64,000 nucleotides of DNA from Deroplatys truncata (GCA_030765065.1 CM060990.1:667256618-667320617), one strand, 5' to 3'. Numbered from the stretch's first letter, positions 11,230 through 22,694 are shown. The notes: generated by a model not told the origin, from the sequence alone. Translations and numbers: made by a program.

Positions 11230-11908
11230 ATTAACAAAGTTAATCTACTTATATGGTTTATGTACCAAACTTGTGAATATTTTATTTGTTTTTTCTAAAA
11301 TTCCTAGAATATTAAAAGCTGAGCAAAATAAACTCCCTATATTCTTCAAATAATTAACCAACATCACTAATTACTAATTAGTTTTTAATACCTCAATAAT
11401 AAAATTCTATGTTTCATAAAAAGGTTTAGCGAAAGAAGAGTTTCTATGTAGCAAAATTTTGAAAATCTACCACATTATTATGCATGGCCCTCCAATAATG
11501 ATGAACATCTTAAGTATTAAAAAGTAATCATGATATTGCGCACGGTTTATTACCTGAGTATCCCGGAAATTAAGTAATGTTTTTGATTAATTCTTATGAT
11601 GCTGTGAATTTAAAAACAAATTTGAGAAGTTTTGAAGATCTGTAAATCAGACAGTTTATAAAACGGAATCTTCAAAATATGCAATATACGTTCATGCTAG
11701 TTGGTTATATGCAGAAATAACTGACATATCATCACCATTGTGTGAGAATTTACTAATTCTGAAAATGAATTTGTCATACATTAATTTACAACACAGAATT
11801 TAAAAACAAACATTAAAGACTATTTTAAGTTTCTTTGGAAGACTGCTTCAATAGGGAAAGCCTTTTCATATTTATTATCCTTTTTGACATTTGGGTCTCT
11901 GTTAACTC
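11230..11908. other. No recognised feature
   Basis: AT-rich sequence between two S2 SINE copies; no coding or repeat signature seen. Confidence 0.4.
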
Positions 11909-12198
11909 AGTCGTCCTCCTGGACTAGTGGTACCATGCTAGCCTCTAGTTCCCAAGGTTGCGGGTTCAAACCCGGTGGAGGGCGATGGATTTTTTCGGGC
12001 GTAAAAATCCTTAGCACGGCTTCATTCGGAAGGGAAGTAAAGCCGGTGGTCCCATGTCGTAGATTTACGGCACGTAAAAGAACCTCAAGCCTGATAAAGA
12101 GGCCTCTGAGCAAAATTACCAGTGTTTCACGCCCAATATAGAATGGGACGCTAAGAACCATAGTAGTTAAAGAGCGTCCATAAGTAAAAAAACTCAAT
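11909..12198 (+). mobile_element. tRNA-derived SINE family S2, complete-looking copy
   Basis: Begins with a tRNA-like head: an A-box-like TGGACTAGTGGTACCATGC and a strong B box GCGGGTTCAAACCCGG, followed by the S2 body shared with 11018-11229 and an A-rich tail. About 290 bp. Direct repeats are not clear. This is an RNA polymerase III type promoter from a tRNA, by family knowledge; transcription is not shown. Confidence 0.9.
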
Positions 12199-13619
12199 TT
12201 CAACTGTTTAATAGATTATAATACTTATCATGCATGCAACCCACTGCAATGGTTTTCCTCCTGTGCACTCCCAAAAGTGAGAACTTTGAATATGATTTCA
12301 CCATCTTCTCATATTGTGTCAATGAAGCACACCTGAAATGTTTCATTTTCTTCCTCCATCACAAAGGCTTTGAAGTAAACTAAACCAAGCAATTTAAAAG
12401 ATGGAAGAGCAGCATGGAACTTTTAAAATCCTTCCCTTGTTAGGCATTGTTTGTTTACATAATTGTGACATCGGCTGATAGATACCAGACCTAGAGTGTT
12501 TATTTACATCTCAAGCCTAACAGAGTCATCGTATTTACAGAAAATAAATTTTACCCATTTTTCTACAGCGCAAGATCCATCTCACCAGCAACTTGAATCT
12601 CACACCTAGCTTGTGATCCATCTTATGAAATGCATGTTATTTTATTCATATCACCAATTCACTGTAACCATGCTGATACTTGTTATAGGTCTTTTAGGAA
12701 CATATCACAGCTGGTTTGGGCAAAGTTCTACTTTGCTTCCTGTGAGGGACATAGGCTCCATAGGGTGGGGTTTATCCTTTGTCTTGCTGCACCTAATGTT
12801 TATGAAAGTAGAATCATATCGACTTCTCCTTGTCAAATATTTCTCCCTTTATCTTAGCTAAGGTTTGTTCCATATAACTTTGCCCTGTATCTCTTAACAG
12901 TCATGTGCACTAGTCACCTCTGATTGGCTACTGTCATGAAATAGGTTGTTGTGTGATACAAAATAATTCCTTATTTAACATGATAATTTATCTTAATATA
13001 TTCTTAATATATCGTCAAATTTACATTTTCATAACCATATTATGTTACAGAGTTAATGCATCTGGAATGCATGTAAATTCTTATCAACAAATAGATGGGA
13101 GATTCCTTCGGTTTAAACCTTCCTGTCAGTATGAGAAAAGCATGTGCATCTATCATGACAATGTGTTTATATCATTTTTATTGCATCCCCTTGCACTGTC
13201 ACCATTCAAAGGTGTACATTAGCCAACCAGGGGAAAGGGGAAGGAAATGCAGCATGAAAGAAAGTCTGCAGGGCAAGATTATAAGAAACAAGATTTAGCG
13301 GTACAGCAGGAAAGCTCAGAGTCTGACACAAAGGTCTGCATGGTCTAGGTAAGGGAATTGTTAGGTGAATGCTGATGAAATATCACATGGTTGTCAATGA
13401 AGAGTCCAATTATTTTATTTAGCATGCAATATATTTAACAAAACAATAATTAATATTGACATATTACTATATGTCACAAATAAATAGTTATAAATTACAG
13501 CAGCATTGTTGGATAACTAAACAAATTTATATGCTCGACTGGGAGCTCTGCTTGATACATCATGCACAAGTGGTATTTGCAAAAGGTTTAAGGTAGTGTC
13601 TTTATACAGATTCCCCTAG
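12199..13619. other. No recognised feature
   Basis: About 1.4 kb with no recognisable gene or repeat family. Overlapping plus-strand frames near 12613-12861 and 12953-13298 have no motifs and no splice context that would support a host exon. Confidence 0.4.
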
Positions 13620-14125
13620 TATGTTAGTATTTTATTGTGCTAAGAGTTTTACAATTTGATTGTCTACTGCACTTTGACCCTGGCCACTCATTCAGTAGAC
13701 AATCACTACAGTTTATTTACATTTTACAATTTCCCGTCAATGCATTCTGTAAACAATCACTACAGATTATTTACATTTTAGAATTTTTTGTCAATAAATT
13801 ATCTTGTTTTCTTTTCAGTTATTTCATGTCCCATTTCCACTTGTTTTTCACTTTTCACTTATTGATTACTTAACCATCACACATTCACTATAGTTTTCCA
13901 TTCAAAGTAAGATACGCTACCTCATACTTTTCTCTATCCACTGTCCAAAGCCATTTATTTTTTACTTTACACAAAAACTGTCCAATGCTTCTAACGTCCT
14001 TGCACATCATTTCGATCATAAGTGTGTGTCTATTCTCCTTCAACCACTTCTATTTAAAAAAAAAATTTTCTCCAAATTTCTGTTCCATGGCACTTAAACG
14101 CTGTGTGTTCAATGTAATTCCCCTA
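13620..14125 (-). pseudogene. LINE-B 3' end, 5'-truncated, with tandem 3' UTR block
   Basis: Aligns with the reverse complement of 20590-21008: the end of the coding region (VKNKWLWTV-type sequence at about 13925-13985), then the 3' UTR ending in CTTAGCACAATAAA-type sequence near 13625. A block of about 53 bp beginning CAATCACTACAG(T/A)TTATTTAC is present twice in tandem, as in the copy at 26295, but once in the copy at 19755. Coding similarity stops at about 14125. Confidence 0.88.
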
Positions 14126-14189
14126 GTAGTTTTAACTTTTTTGTTCATTTGTTTGTTTTTTTTTCCTCTGTGTTGTTTAGATTCTTAGC

Positions 14190-15600
14190 TGCTTCCATTA
14201 ATCCCTTAAGAATATTTTGATAATTTTTATATAATGTAGTGAATTGTCTAGCTTTGGTGTTTTTAGTTCATTAAGGAATGTCATTCTTTGTTTTGAGATT
14301 TTAATTCCCTTTGTGAAACATTTCTCTATAGTACATTTTGAATTATTTAGTAAATATATTAGTTTCTCAGGAATAGTGCATTCGAGGATCTGTTGCAAAC
14401 TTGCAATGAATATTTTATATTTATCATTTATATCATCCACCTCATCTAACTTTCCCCAATCTATTTGCCTTAGTCCTAAATGTAGTTGTAAAAGACTTTC
14501 ATTATTTACTGTTGTTTTAAGTTCAGTTACTCTTTCTTTTGACCTTGTGCTTTAAAAACCGAGTTTCAGAAGCTGGCTATATTGGTTAGGGTCCAGTGGT
14601 AGTAGTCCAAATTTTATTACATTAATTTCTACATCCTTCTTATTTTTACTTACACAAATGTTATCAATAAGTTTTTGAGTGTTTTGTTACCCTAGTTGGG
14701 GTATCAACATCTAATTTCAACTTATACCTTTCAATTAATTGAGTTAGCTTACTTTTATCATTTCTTCCTTCCAATGCGTTAATGTTAAAGTCCTCTACAA
14801 TTACCACTCTTTTAGTTTTGGATTACTATCTAGAAATAATTAAAAAATTTCTAAAAATATAGATTTGCCTACTGATGGTAGTCTGTGCACACAAAGTATG
14901 GTAATGTTTTTATTATTATTATTTGATATGACTTCAGCAGCATTTAATTCACATTGGATTTCCAAGCTATAATCTGTGTAATGAATTTTTACAAATTGTT
15001 TATTCTGATACAAGTGAATAGCTACACCTCCACTAATATGATATTCCCTAAAAGTGGCTAATTTATATCCTATATAGTTATTTACAATAATTTCTTCCTT
15101 TTACGATCATACTCCATAAATAAAAGCATACTAGGTTCCAATTCTTTTATTATTAATTTCATTCATGCTCTCTTATTAGAAATGCATTAGACATTTTGGT
15201 GAAATTGCTTGGATTACAATGAATTACATTTTGCTCTATGCAACCTGATTACTAGCAGTCACATTAAATTTGCATTTTGACTGCACTGTGATATATCAAG
15301 TTCTGTGATACCGTTTATGTAAACCTCCAATTATAGATTTTAATAACATTTGTTTTTACTTCCCTACTTATTATAATGTATGTTTTATGTGTTTCTGATA
15401 GCTATTTACTGCATCACATCTCCTGGCATAAGATATGCTATCACTCTTCTAAACAGTCTGCTTAATTTACCTGCACCATTTTTATTGAGATAGAGACTCT
15501 GTTGCCCAATGTCCTGCTATTTAATCCAAGCATTTTCATAAAGAAAACTGCACTTGTTATCCTTACAAAGCAATCACAGATGGGATAGACTGCATCAATA
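14190..15600 (-). pseudogene. LINE endonuclease-domain remnant
   Basis: Minus-strand frames give INNKRIGT, then FREYHISGGVAIHLYQNKQF, then LTLTHWKEE in place of the usual GDFN box, and LIDNICVSKNKKDVEINVIK. This is the order of the apurinic-type (exonuclease-endonuclease-phosphatase) domain that starts ORF2 of non-LTR elements. A longer frame at 14198-14440 follows. Further upstream, 15420-15530 gives QQSLYLNKNGAGKLSRLFRR. Many stops. It lies immediately 5' of the LINE-B tail at 13620-14125 in the same orientation, so the two may be one LINE that lost its reverse transcriptase, but I cannot prove the join. Confidence 0.65.
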
Positions 15601-15901
15601 TAATGGTAATCTTCATCCTAATGATATAAAATACCACTTACACACATTTAAAGCCACAGAAAAAGATCTTTGGTGAAAAGCACTAGTTTAATCAATTTGT
15701 TCATAATGTGTTTAAGGCAAGAAGAATGTAGATAATGTATACCTGTATGAAGGATGATAAAATCCGGATCATCTTTGTTGTCTTTTCAAGACACTGAATT
15801 TGTGATCCAGAGTGACAATAACCATCACCTCATCTCTTTGGAACTTGGAAGCTTGATAAATCATCAAATCCCTAATAATTATTGTAGCAGTTTTCCTTGT
15901 G

Positions 15902-16736
15902 CAGGGAGAGCCAAAAAACTACAAACCGGCTGTGCGGTGTTTTTCCTGTCCGTGTCCTCTGTGCTCGTTGCCGTCTGCTGCTATAATAGAAAGGTGCGGA
16001 TGAAACCATACAACATTTTTAAAACTAATTTTAAAGGCTTTACTTACCAACTTTATGAAAGGAGATGCTGAAACTGGCCACCGTCGTCTATAAATTTTTG
16101 GCATCTCTTTAGGAAACTATTCATCACTCACCGTAGTTCACATTGAGAAATGGAGAAAGAGTTACAGGACCAATATTTTTCGAGTCAACAGTTGATGTAC
16201 ATATGTGAATACAATTTTGCTCCCCTTTTTTTTTAGAGAATTAACAGCCAGTAGCATGATTTTGCCTTTTTTCAACAAGACTCTGCAACAGCTTATATGG
16301 CCAATATTTCGATGAGAACAATTGAAAGTGCATTTGAGGACAGAATTAGTAGAGATTTATGGCCCCCTTGGTCCCCCGACCTAACCCCCTGCAATTTCTA
16401 TCTCTGAGGTAACTTGAAGCAAAGTGTATAAGACAAAGAGACACACACTGGCAGAATTAAAACAAAATATCTTCCAGGAAATTGCCAGCATTTCTCAACA
16501 TGCACTATGGTGAGTGAGTTTCCTAAAGAGGTGCCAGAAATGTATGGACAATGACGGTGGCCAGTTTCAGCATCTCCTTTCATAAAGTTGGTAAGTAAAG
16601 CCTTTAAAAGTAGTTTTAAAAATGTTGTACAGTTTCATACGCACCTTTCTATGATAGTGGCAAAAGGCAACGAGCGCTGAGGACACGAACAGGAAAAACA
16701 CTGCACAGCCGATTCATAGTTTTTTGGCTCTCTTTG
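15902..16736 (+). mobile_element. DDE transposon with ~230-bp inverted repeats (mariner-like)
   Basis: Left arm 15902-16135 and right arm 16505-16736 are inverted repeats, starting at both ends with GAGAGCCAAAAAACTA and sharing TTTTCCTGT, AGAAAGGTGCG and the long block GGCTTTACTTACCAACTTTA. The interior, 16150-16440, keeps part of a transposase on the plus strand: TGPIFFESTVDVHM, then FQQDSATAYMANISMRTIE with the second catalytic Asp, then WPPWSPDLTPCNFYL with the third. The N-terminal half is missing, and a stop replaces Trp in the YLWG motif. It fits insect mariner-like transposases of the FQQDGA type. TA follows the right end; the left flank reads TG, so the target duplication is imperfect. 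Nonautonomous. Confidence 0.9.
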
Positions 16737-16739
16737 TAT

Positions 16740-17400
16740 ATAGGTTGCCTTGCACTATATTATTAGGTGATTCACTGGCACTATATTCAGTAGACCAATC
16801 ACTGATGCTGCATTCAACTTTCTCTTCTATTTTCCTCACATTTTTCTCTATTGTTGATATTTCTTGCAGTTTCCTTGGTGAGGAGATGAAATTTGATTGG
16901 TAGGATGTTGTTCTGGAATGAAAGTTAATGTTATAGTCCTCCAAGTGTTCCTCAATCTATTTGTTACATTAATTCTTCCAGACTATACTGTCTTATTTGA
17001 ATGGGGTTTGTTTCCATTCTGATAATTTTTTTTCTTCCAGACTATAGTGAAGTTCTCAGCTTCTTCATATTTATTTTGCACATAATAGTATTGGCTTACA
17101 ATTTGCTGTTTGTTTAAGCCTTAGTTTTTATTCTGAATACCACTTTTTTGTTTCAAAATATGATTTTTTTTTTTTAAATTGTACATTTTAGCGTTTCCTG
17201 TGTCTAGATATTTTGTCAGGATTTCAATTATCATACACATCAAGGCAACACCTTCCTCAGTGTCACATATTAGACTGCTGCAGTCTTTGTATGTTGATTC
17301 CTTGTTATTGTACTTAAATTTCTTTACACCTTCATTTAACTGTTTAGATAGATTATTTCTCTCTTCATTGGCCAAATAACTGACCCAATAAGAGTTACGA
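16740..17400 (-). pseudogene. Possible LINE ORF1 or 5' region remnant
   Basis: Two minus-strand frames (17121-17375 and 16714-16944) and the sequence between them read as one charged, Asn/Lys-rich protein broken by stops: NEERNNLSKQLNEGVKKFK, then SSPRKLQEISTIEKNVRKIE. It has coiled-coil character and lies upstream, in the same orientation, of the LINE endonuclease remnant at 14190-15600, with the mariner-like element inserted between. I do not recognise the protein; LINE ORF1 is an inference from position and composition. Confidence 0.35.
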
Positions 17401-17819
17401 TCATCACAAACTGAGTTCCAGCAATTGCTTACACTACTTCCAACCTCTATACAGGCTAATAGCTTGTTAGATCTTGTGTAACCTATTAGCCATTATTCTA
17501 AGTCAATATTTACTGGTCAGCTTCACTCTGAAGTAGTAATAAATCTTTTTATGATTGCTTCAGCAACAAATGTCATTTAACTCATTCAGTGTTTCTAAAG
17601 AGCATATTCACAAAACTGAAGTAACAAGTACACAAATCACAAGGATTAAGCATGGTGCTTTACATGTGAGAAGTGATGACTCCTAAAGTAATATTATATT
17701 GAATGTAAGTAAAACTATCGCTTTGAAATTTTCTGAGTTCCGTTAAATGAAAAGCTATGACTTGCCACTAATATTTATTTACTTAGAAAAGACTGTTCCC
17801 TTTTTGATACAAAACTACA

Positions 17820-18300
17820 TCCTCCAGAACCAATCATAGAAGTAGACTCACATTACTTCTTTGAGTATGTTAGCAACTTCCTGTTCATAAGATGTGACAG
17901 TCCCTTTGTCACTCACAAAATGATGGCTCCTCAAAAAAAAACAAGTTAAATGCGACATTATTTGAACTGCATAGCAGATGTTTGAACAATTTTTCTCAGG
18001 ATTCTTGAAGAAACTTCTAATTTTCAATACTATGTGTGAAGATGCATTGTCATTCTAAAGCAAAATTCTTGCAAACTGAATTTTGGTCTTCTCTCACTCA
18101 CTGTTCCAAAGACTCAAAGGAAGCAGGTTGTGATATACCAGTGAGAGTACAGTGTGTTATTCTTCAAATGAAATAGTTGCAGTAATGCCACTTGTAGAGA
18201 AGAAACTATCAACAATTTTCCAGTCTGCACTTTGGCATCTCCTCACCTTCAGAGGCGTATTAATGCAGTGAAGTACAAGATATAAAAATCTGATGCATTG
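17820..18300 (-). pseudogene. Highly decayed mariner transposase remnant
   Basis: Across several frames the minus strand gives KIVDSFFSTSGITATISFEE, then ARILL and NDNASSHIVLKIRSFF, then HLLCSSNNVAFNLFFFEEP. These match in order the mariner segments around the second catalytic Asp (ILLHHDNASSHTA) and the third (HPPYSPDLAPCDFFLFP). The last Asp is lost and there are many stops. Inverted ends were not found. Confidence 0.6.
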
Positions 18301-18640
18301 CATTCATTTGACTTTCTCCACCCACTCTTCTACAAACTCTTCTTACAAAAGCTTATTCTTCTATCTGTTTCCTATTAATAGAGATAAACTTGCATTACAC
18401 ATGTACACCATTCTTTGTAGGTATAAGAGAACAGAAGGCTAAAGCAACAGCCAGATTTTTAAAAAGTGGATCACTATGTGATAGCTTTGAAATTCCATGC
18501 TCCTTACATGACCATGAGAAAAAATTAATAGTGACTTATGACCTGAAAAAAGTAAAATTCAAACTAATAATAAAAGAAATCTTAATAGTTAACACTACAA
18601 AAAATTTGATTTGACATAAATTTTTTAGTTCAACAAGATC
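18301..18640. other. No recognised feature
   Basis: AT-rich; a short plus-strand frame (18390-18614) has no motif. Nothing supported. Confidence 0.4.
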
Positions 18641-18649
18641 TACATTATT

Positions 18650-18755
18650 TAAGCATTAGGAGTCGAATTTGGGAAATATTTGCTTCACTTACTCTGTAAT
18701 TTATAGAGGACATGTTTCAGAAGTTTTTGCTTCCATCATTAGTTGTAGGTTGAAT
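18650..18755 (-). repeat. Penelope-type terminal repeat, single decayed arm
   Basis: Closely resembles the left arm of the palindrome at 27721-27900 (shared GCATTAGGAGT, TTGCTTCACTTACTCTGTAA and ACATGTTTCAG). On the minus strand the hammerhead-like core reads CTAATGA, then GAAGC-AAAAA-CTTC, then GAAAC. The invariant G of CTGATGA is changed to A, so ribozyme activity is not expected. No partner arm follows. Confidence 0.65.
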
Positions 18756-18764
18756 GACAGTGCT

Positions 18765-19033
18765 GGTGTCATCTTCATTGTGGTCTCTGGTAGATCGCGA
18801 GATGAATTTTCCTCTGTTAGAACATGTCTTTTTTGCTTCTTAGGTTTAGCATTTTGTGATCCTGTTATCCTAAACTTATTAACCAGACATCTGACAGTAT
18901 CTCTATTTGGAACTGGAATACCAGGAAATGTCTCTTAAAATTGTCTACACACCTGTGTACATGATTTGGTTTTTACATATGCATCATACATAAAAATTCT
19001 TTATTCAAGCATGAATTGTTCGGTAGGCATTTC
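18765..19033 (-). pseudogene. N-terminal helix-turn-helix of an insect transposase
   Basis: From an ATG near 19033 the minus strand reads MPTEQFMLE, stop, then MYDAYVKTKSCTQVCRQF, stop, ETFPGIPVPNRDTVRCLVNK and FRITGSQNAKP, ending in VLTEENS. This is the start of the transposases whose N-terminus carries the FPGVPVPNRSTV..LV.KFR.TGS helix-turn-helix (DUF4817-type) in insects. Two stops break it and the catalytic part is missing: the frame runs into the Penelope-type arm at 18755. The related catalytic half is of the kind seen at 16150-16440 and 53160-53630, but these are separate loci. Confidence 0.75.
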
Positions 19034-19754
19034 ACTGGACTAATAATAAGTCAAGAACAGCAACAATAATAATAAAGTAATTCACACACAATGCAGATGT
19101 TTGAATAAGCTTTCACTTTTGAGATGCACTATGAACAAACTCTGGTCTTTACAGCACGAACAGAAGTCAGCAACTGACAATTGACATTCACAGTCGATAA
19201 AGCATAGCCTTGAAAGGGTCATTCACTGGTAGTGAACTAGCAAAACATGACAAGGTCACTGCAGTGCAATTGAATCACTCATGCACACAATCATGGCTGG
19301 GCCGCTTAGCAACTGCTCGGTACCTACACCTCTTTTATGGGACATGTTTTGGAAATGTTTGCTTCCATCTTCAACCAGATGCCAACTGCTGCTGCTGCTG
19401 CTGGAGATGCTATTGTTCTGTGGTGATGTCAAGGAATTTTCTCATGAGGTTGTCTGCAATAGATATCTCAAAGTTGATTAAATGGTGTTGAATTTTAAGG
19501 GTCAAAATTTTTTCTCACCATGAGAATTTTCTGTTGTCTGTGATATATTTTAACAGTTGTGGTTCTGGGTTTATTTCATGATTTTCTTGCCATAAGTTTG
19601 CTACTATCACTGATTTTACTCCTCATCTGTATTTTATGTCCTGAGGTGTTCTATGAACTATGTTTCTATACTTGTTTTAGTTTTACCAATATAGAATCTG
19701 TCACACGGTTTTAGTTTATACTATATACACCTCATATTTTCTTTTTTTTAGAAA
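19034..19754. other. No recognised gene; short CTG run
   Basis: Contains a (CTG)5 run at about 19388-19403. Plus-strand frames at 19210-19491 have no motif. Nothing supported. Confidence 0.4.
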
Positions 19755-21008
19755 GGTGTCCTTTAGTTAGGAATAAAGATTACAGGGTGGTGCGTGACTG
19801 TATCTATTTAGGAGTAAAAATAGATGGAGGTAATAAATGGGAGAAACAAAAGAAGTTTGCATTGGCAAAAGGTAAAGGGGTGATGGCAGCAATTAGAAGC
19901 TGCAAATATAAAGTACCTAATATAAATGTTAAATGGCTGGAAAAAGCTTGTGAGATGGTTGTGGAGGCAAAAATGATGTATGGTATAGAAATATGGGGAT
20001 TAGATAGAGGATGGGAAAGTATAGAAGTGGTGCACAGGATGTTTTGTAGAGAAATACTAGGGCTACCGAAGTCAATTGTAAGACAGGTAGCACAATTACA
20101 AATGGGCAGGGTGGCAACTAAGGGGAAGATAATGGAAAGAGCTTTGAAATTTTGGTTCAGAACTTTAAATCTAGGAAGAAGTAATGTGTTAAGACAATGT
20201 ATTGAATACCAAGAGAATAGCTTAATGAATGATGGATGGGTAAGTAAATTATGAAACATTTTGGAAAAAAATGGGTTAGGAGATATGTGGAGAAGGAGAG
20301 AAAATAACGTGAAGATTTTTGGAAAAAGGCGAGGAAAAGACTGGAAGAAATACAAATCATGTTCAGTGAGATTGCCGAAAAGAGCTCATTAGTTTGTTAT
20401 AGGCCAATGAAAATTACATGGGGTAGGGAAAAATATATAGACATAGTAAATAAAGAAGAGAGAGAATCTATTGCATGGTTAAGAACCGGAGCATGGAGGC
20501 TAAAAGGGCTAAGACAGGATATTCCTCAGAACCAATGTCCGATATGTGGTGGTAATGAAGACATTGAACACATAGTATTTAAGTGCCAAAGAACAGAAAA
20601 TTGGAGAAAAGAATTTTTTAACAAGAAGTGGTTGAAGGGGGATAGAAATACACTTATGATTGAAATGATATGCAAGGACGCTAGAAGCATTGGACAGTTT
20701 TTGTGTAAAGTAAAAAATAAATGGCTTTGGACAGTGGAAAGAGGAAAGTAAGAGGTAGCGCATCTTACTTTGAATGGAAAACTATAGTGAATGTGTGATG
20801 TTTAAGTAATCAATAAATGAAAAGTGAAAAACAAGTGGAAATGGGACATGGAAAAAAAAACTGAAAAAAAAGAGCAAGATAATTTATTGACAAGAAATTG
20901 TAAAATGTAAATAAATTGTAGTAATTGTCTACTGAATGAGTGACCAGGGTCAAAGTGCAGTAGACAATCAAATTTGTAAAACTCTTAGCACTATAAATAC
21001 AATACAAT
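19755..21008 (+). pseudogene. LINE-B 3' part: reverse-transcriptase tail, zinc-like C-terminus, 3' UTR
   Basis: The best-preserved LINE-B copy. 19787-20254 encodes the end of the reverse transcriptase/thumb region (DCIYLGVKIDGG, MMYGIEIWGLDRGWE, then VVHRMFCREILGLP). After a stop and a frame change, 20359-20751 encodes the C-terminus with NKEERESIAWLRTGAWRLKG and a CCHC-like motif CPICGGNEDIEHIVFKC (C-x2-C-x8-H-x4-C), ending VKNKWLWTVERGK. The 3' UTR runs to about 21008, ending TTAGCACTATAAATACAAT. The copy is 5'-truncated at about 19755, after a T-rich flank. Two frame breaks mean it is not intact. The clade is not certain; the architecture is that of an insect non-LTR element. Confidence 0.88.
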
Positions 21009-21011
21009 AGT

Positions 21012-21408
21012 TAGGAATTTGACAGGTTTTTAATGAAGTAACAGTTCTCAGTGCTAATATTATGGTTCTTTAAGATTTTCTTGAATTTGTAGTGAGGTAT
21101 TGGATGGTATGTAAATTTTTTGTAAGCTACCTTTTACCTTTGTTTGGAGAGGGTGTTGATTCCTTTTTTCTGTTTCTGTTCATATTTTTGTGTTTTCTTT
21201 CTGATGGTTGTGTTTTTTAATCCCTTGGCTGCTGCAGCTTTCTTGATGTGTTGCTTTTATTTGTTGTATTCTACTTTGTTCATTGGAATGTTTACCAGTC
21301 TGTGTACAAGGCTATTGAAAACTGCATATTAGTGTAATTTCAGATTGAAGCTATTGAGTTTATTGTAATTGTCAGATTAAGTTGATATCCTGTGTATAGC
21401 AAAACTAA
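21012..21408 (-). pseudogene. Penelope-like element fragment, left arm of an inverted pair
   Basis: The reverse complement reads in broken frames LNSFNLKLH, AVFNSLVHRLVNIPMNKVEY, then KKAAAAKGLKNTTIRKK and YKKFTYHPIPHYKFKKILKN. These match the plus-strand copy next door and the Penelope-like segment between reverse transcriptase and GIY-YIG domain (the usual HRL...PLs.e.Y..E...I..IA..NGY pattern). Many stops. Its right end meets the other arm at about 21410, making a head-to-head palindrome; its left end abuts the LINE-B 3' end. Confidence 0.75.
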
Positions 21409-21850
21409 TCAGGATACTAAACTTAGTTTTGGCATATACAGGAAAAAAACCTACAATGAGAATTATGCTAAATGCAATAGCTTCAACCTGAAACAACATA
21501 TATATGCAGTTTATAATAGCCTCATATGCAGTTTGGTAAATAGTTTGATGAATGAAGTAGAATACAACAAAGAAAAACAATATATTATGGTAGTCACAGC
21601 AGTCATTGGAATCAACACCACAGTCACAAAAAGGAAAATACAAAAAGCTAAGAAGCAGAAACAGCTTACAAAAAAGTTTACATATCATCCAACAGCTCAT
21701 AACAAATCCATAAACTTCTTTAAGGAACACAATATAATATTAGCACTGAAGAGCAATTACTCCATTAAAAACCTGCTGAGTTTGCAACTAAAGAAGACTG
21801 TATCCAAAAAGACAAATTATAAAATGTATATACAAATATTTAGTTTTTAG
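21392..21850 (+). pseudogene. Penelope-like element fragment, right arm of an inverted pair
   Basis: An open frame of 152 codons gives LSFGIYRKKTYNENYAKC, NSFNLKQHIYAVYNSLICSL, VNSLMNEVEYNKEKQYI, then KKFTYHPTAHNKSINFFKEH and NIILALKSNYSIKNLLS. IYRKPTYTD is the conserved box after the reverse transcriptase in Penelope-like elements, and the rest matches the linker toward the GIY-YIG nuclease. The catalytic reverse transcriptase itself and the nuclease are absent; the frame starts at the inversion point and ends after YKMYIQIFSF. The frame is open by chance or recent, but the protein would be non-functional. Confidence 0.78.
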
Positions 21851-22589
21851 CTTAGTCCTTCATTTTAGAAGGTAGGTATTGCATACATTCTCAGCATTTT
21901 TAACCTTGTAGATAGTTTGATTGGATCAAATTATATTATTAGTTTAAATATGTTACCTTTGAAGAAAACCGTGATTGATTACAGACAACAGTTTATGTAC
22001 CAAACACATCAGTCATTCCAGAAAGCATTCTGTTGAAAAAAGTAAATTGGAAACAAATCAGTCTAAGAAGAAGAGAAATGTGGAACAAGAATATTTAGGT
22101 GTGAAAACAAAAAAGATGATGTGGTTGTTTTGAGAAAGTTAGAAGAAATGAAATAGATGAAATATGTAATGATGTTTGAAAAAAGGGAACTGTGAACTAC
22201 AAAACAATCTGAATACATTAACGAGAAATGTAGATGTGTAAAAAAATGGCCTTTCTTGCAGACTGTGCACAGTAGAATAGTAACTATGGTGTAACACTCA
22301 GATGTGCTGATTACAAATTTTGTACTGTTGCTTTTTGAAATATCCATGGATTAAGCAAAAAATGGCCGCATACAATATGTGATAAGGTTGTAGGAAATAG
22401 GATCATGGATGGACATCAATGTGGTCATCAGTATAATACATATTAATAATTCAGATTTAATTTTTTTTTATTAAAGGCTTTTTTTACAGTTTTATATAAT
22501 GTTATACTGGAATGCTCTTAAATATGAAAATATTATGCTTTATTGTACAGTAATTACACTTTATAAACATTTTTCTTTTTCTACTTTAG
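21851..22589. other. Intron upstream of collagen exon 1
   Basis: AT-rich sequence ending in a good polypyrimidine/acceptor (TTTTTCTACTTTAG) at 22575-22589. I see no earlier collagen exon in the window. Confidence 0.5.
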
Positions 22590-22694
22590 GTAGTAGGACC
22601 ACCTGGCCCTCCAGGCCCAGCAGGTATACCTGGCCTTCAAGGTCCACCTGGAATAAAAGGAGACAGGGGCATGGATGGAACCAAAGGCGAACCT
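22590..22694 (+). CDS. Collagen alpha chain, exon a (105 bp, partial gene)
   Basis: Thirty-five codons read [17 protein letters not shown], then [18 protein letters not shown]: after two starting residues every third residue is Gly, eleven uninterrupted Gly-X-Y triplets. The exon lies between acceptor ..CTACTTTAG and donor GTAAGC, both ends in phase 0. A Gly-X-Y repeat forms the collagen triple helix in an extracellular or membrane-anchored trimer. A KGDRG-type charged stretch is present. Exon size 105 and phase-0 junctions differ from the 54-bp pattern of fibrillar collagens, so a non-fibrillar type is likely. Type XIII/XXV-like membrane collagens are a possibility I cannot confirm. The intron after it is about 17.9 kb and full of transposons. 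No start codon or trimerisation domain is in the window. Confidence 0.93.

Noticed and set aside
19804-20355. 183-codon minus-strand open frame, longest on that strand here
   Set aside because: It is antisense to the clear LINE-B coding sequence, hydrophobic and motif-free.
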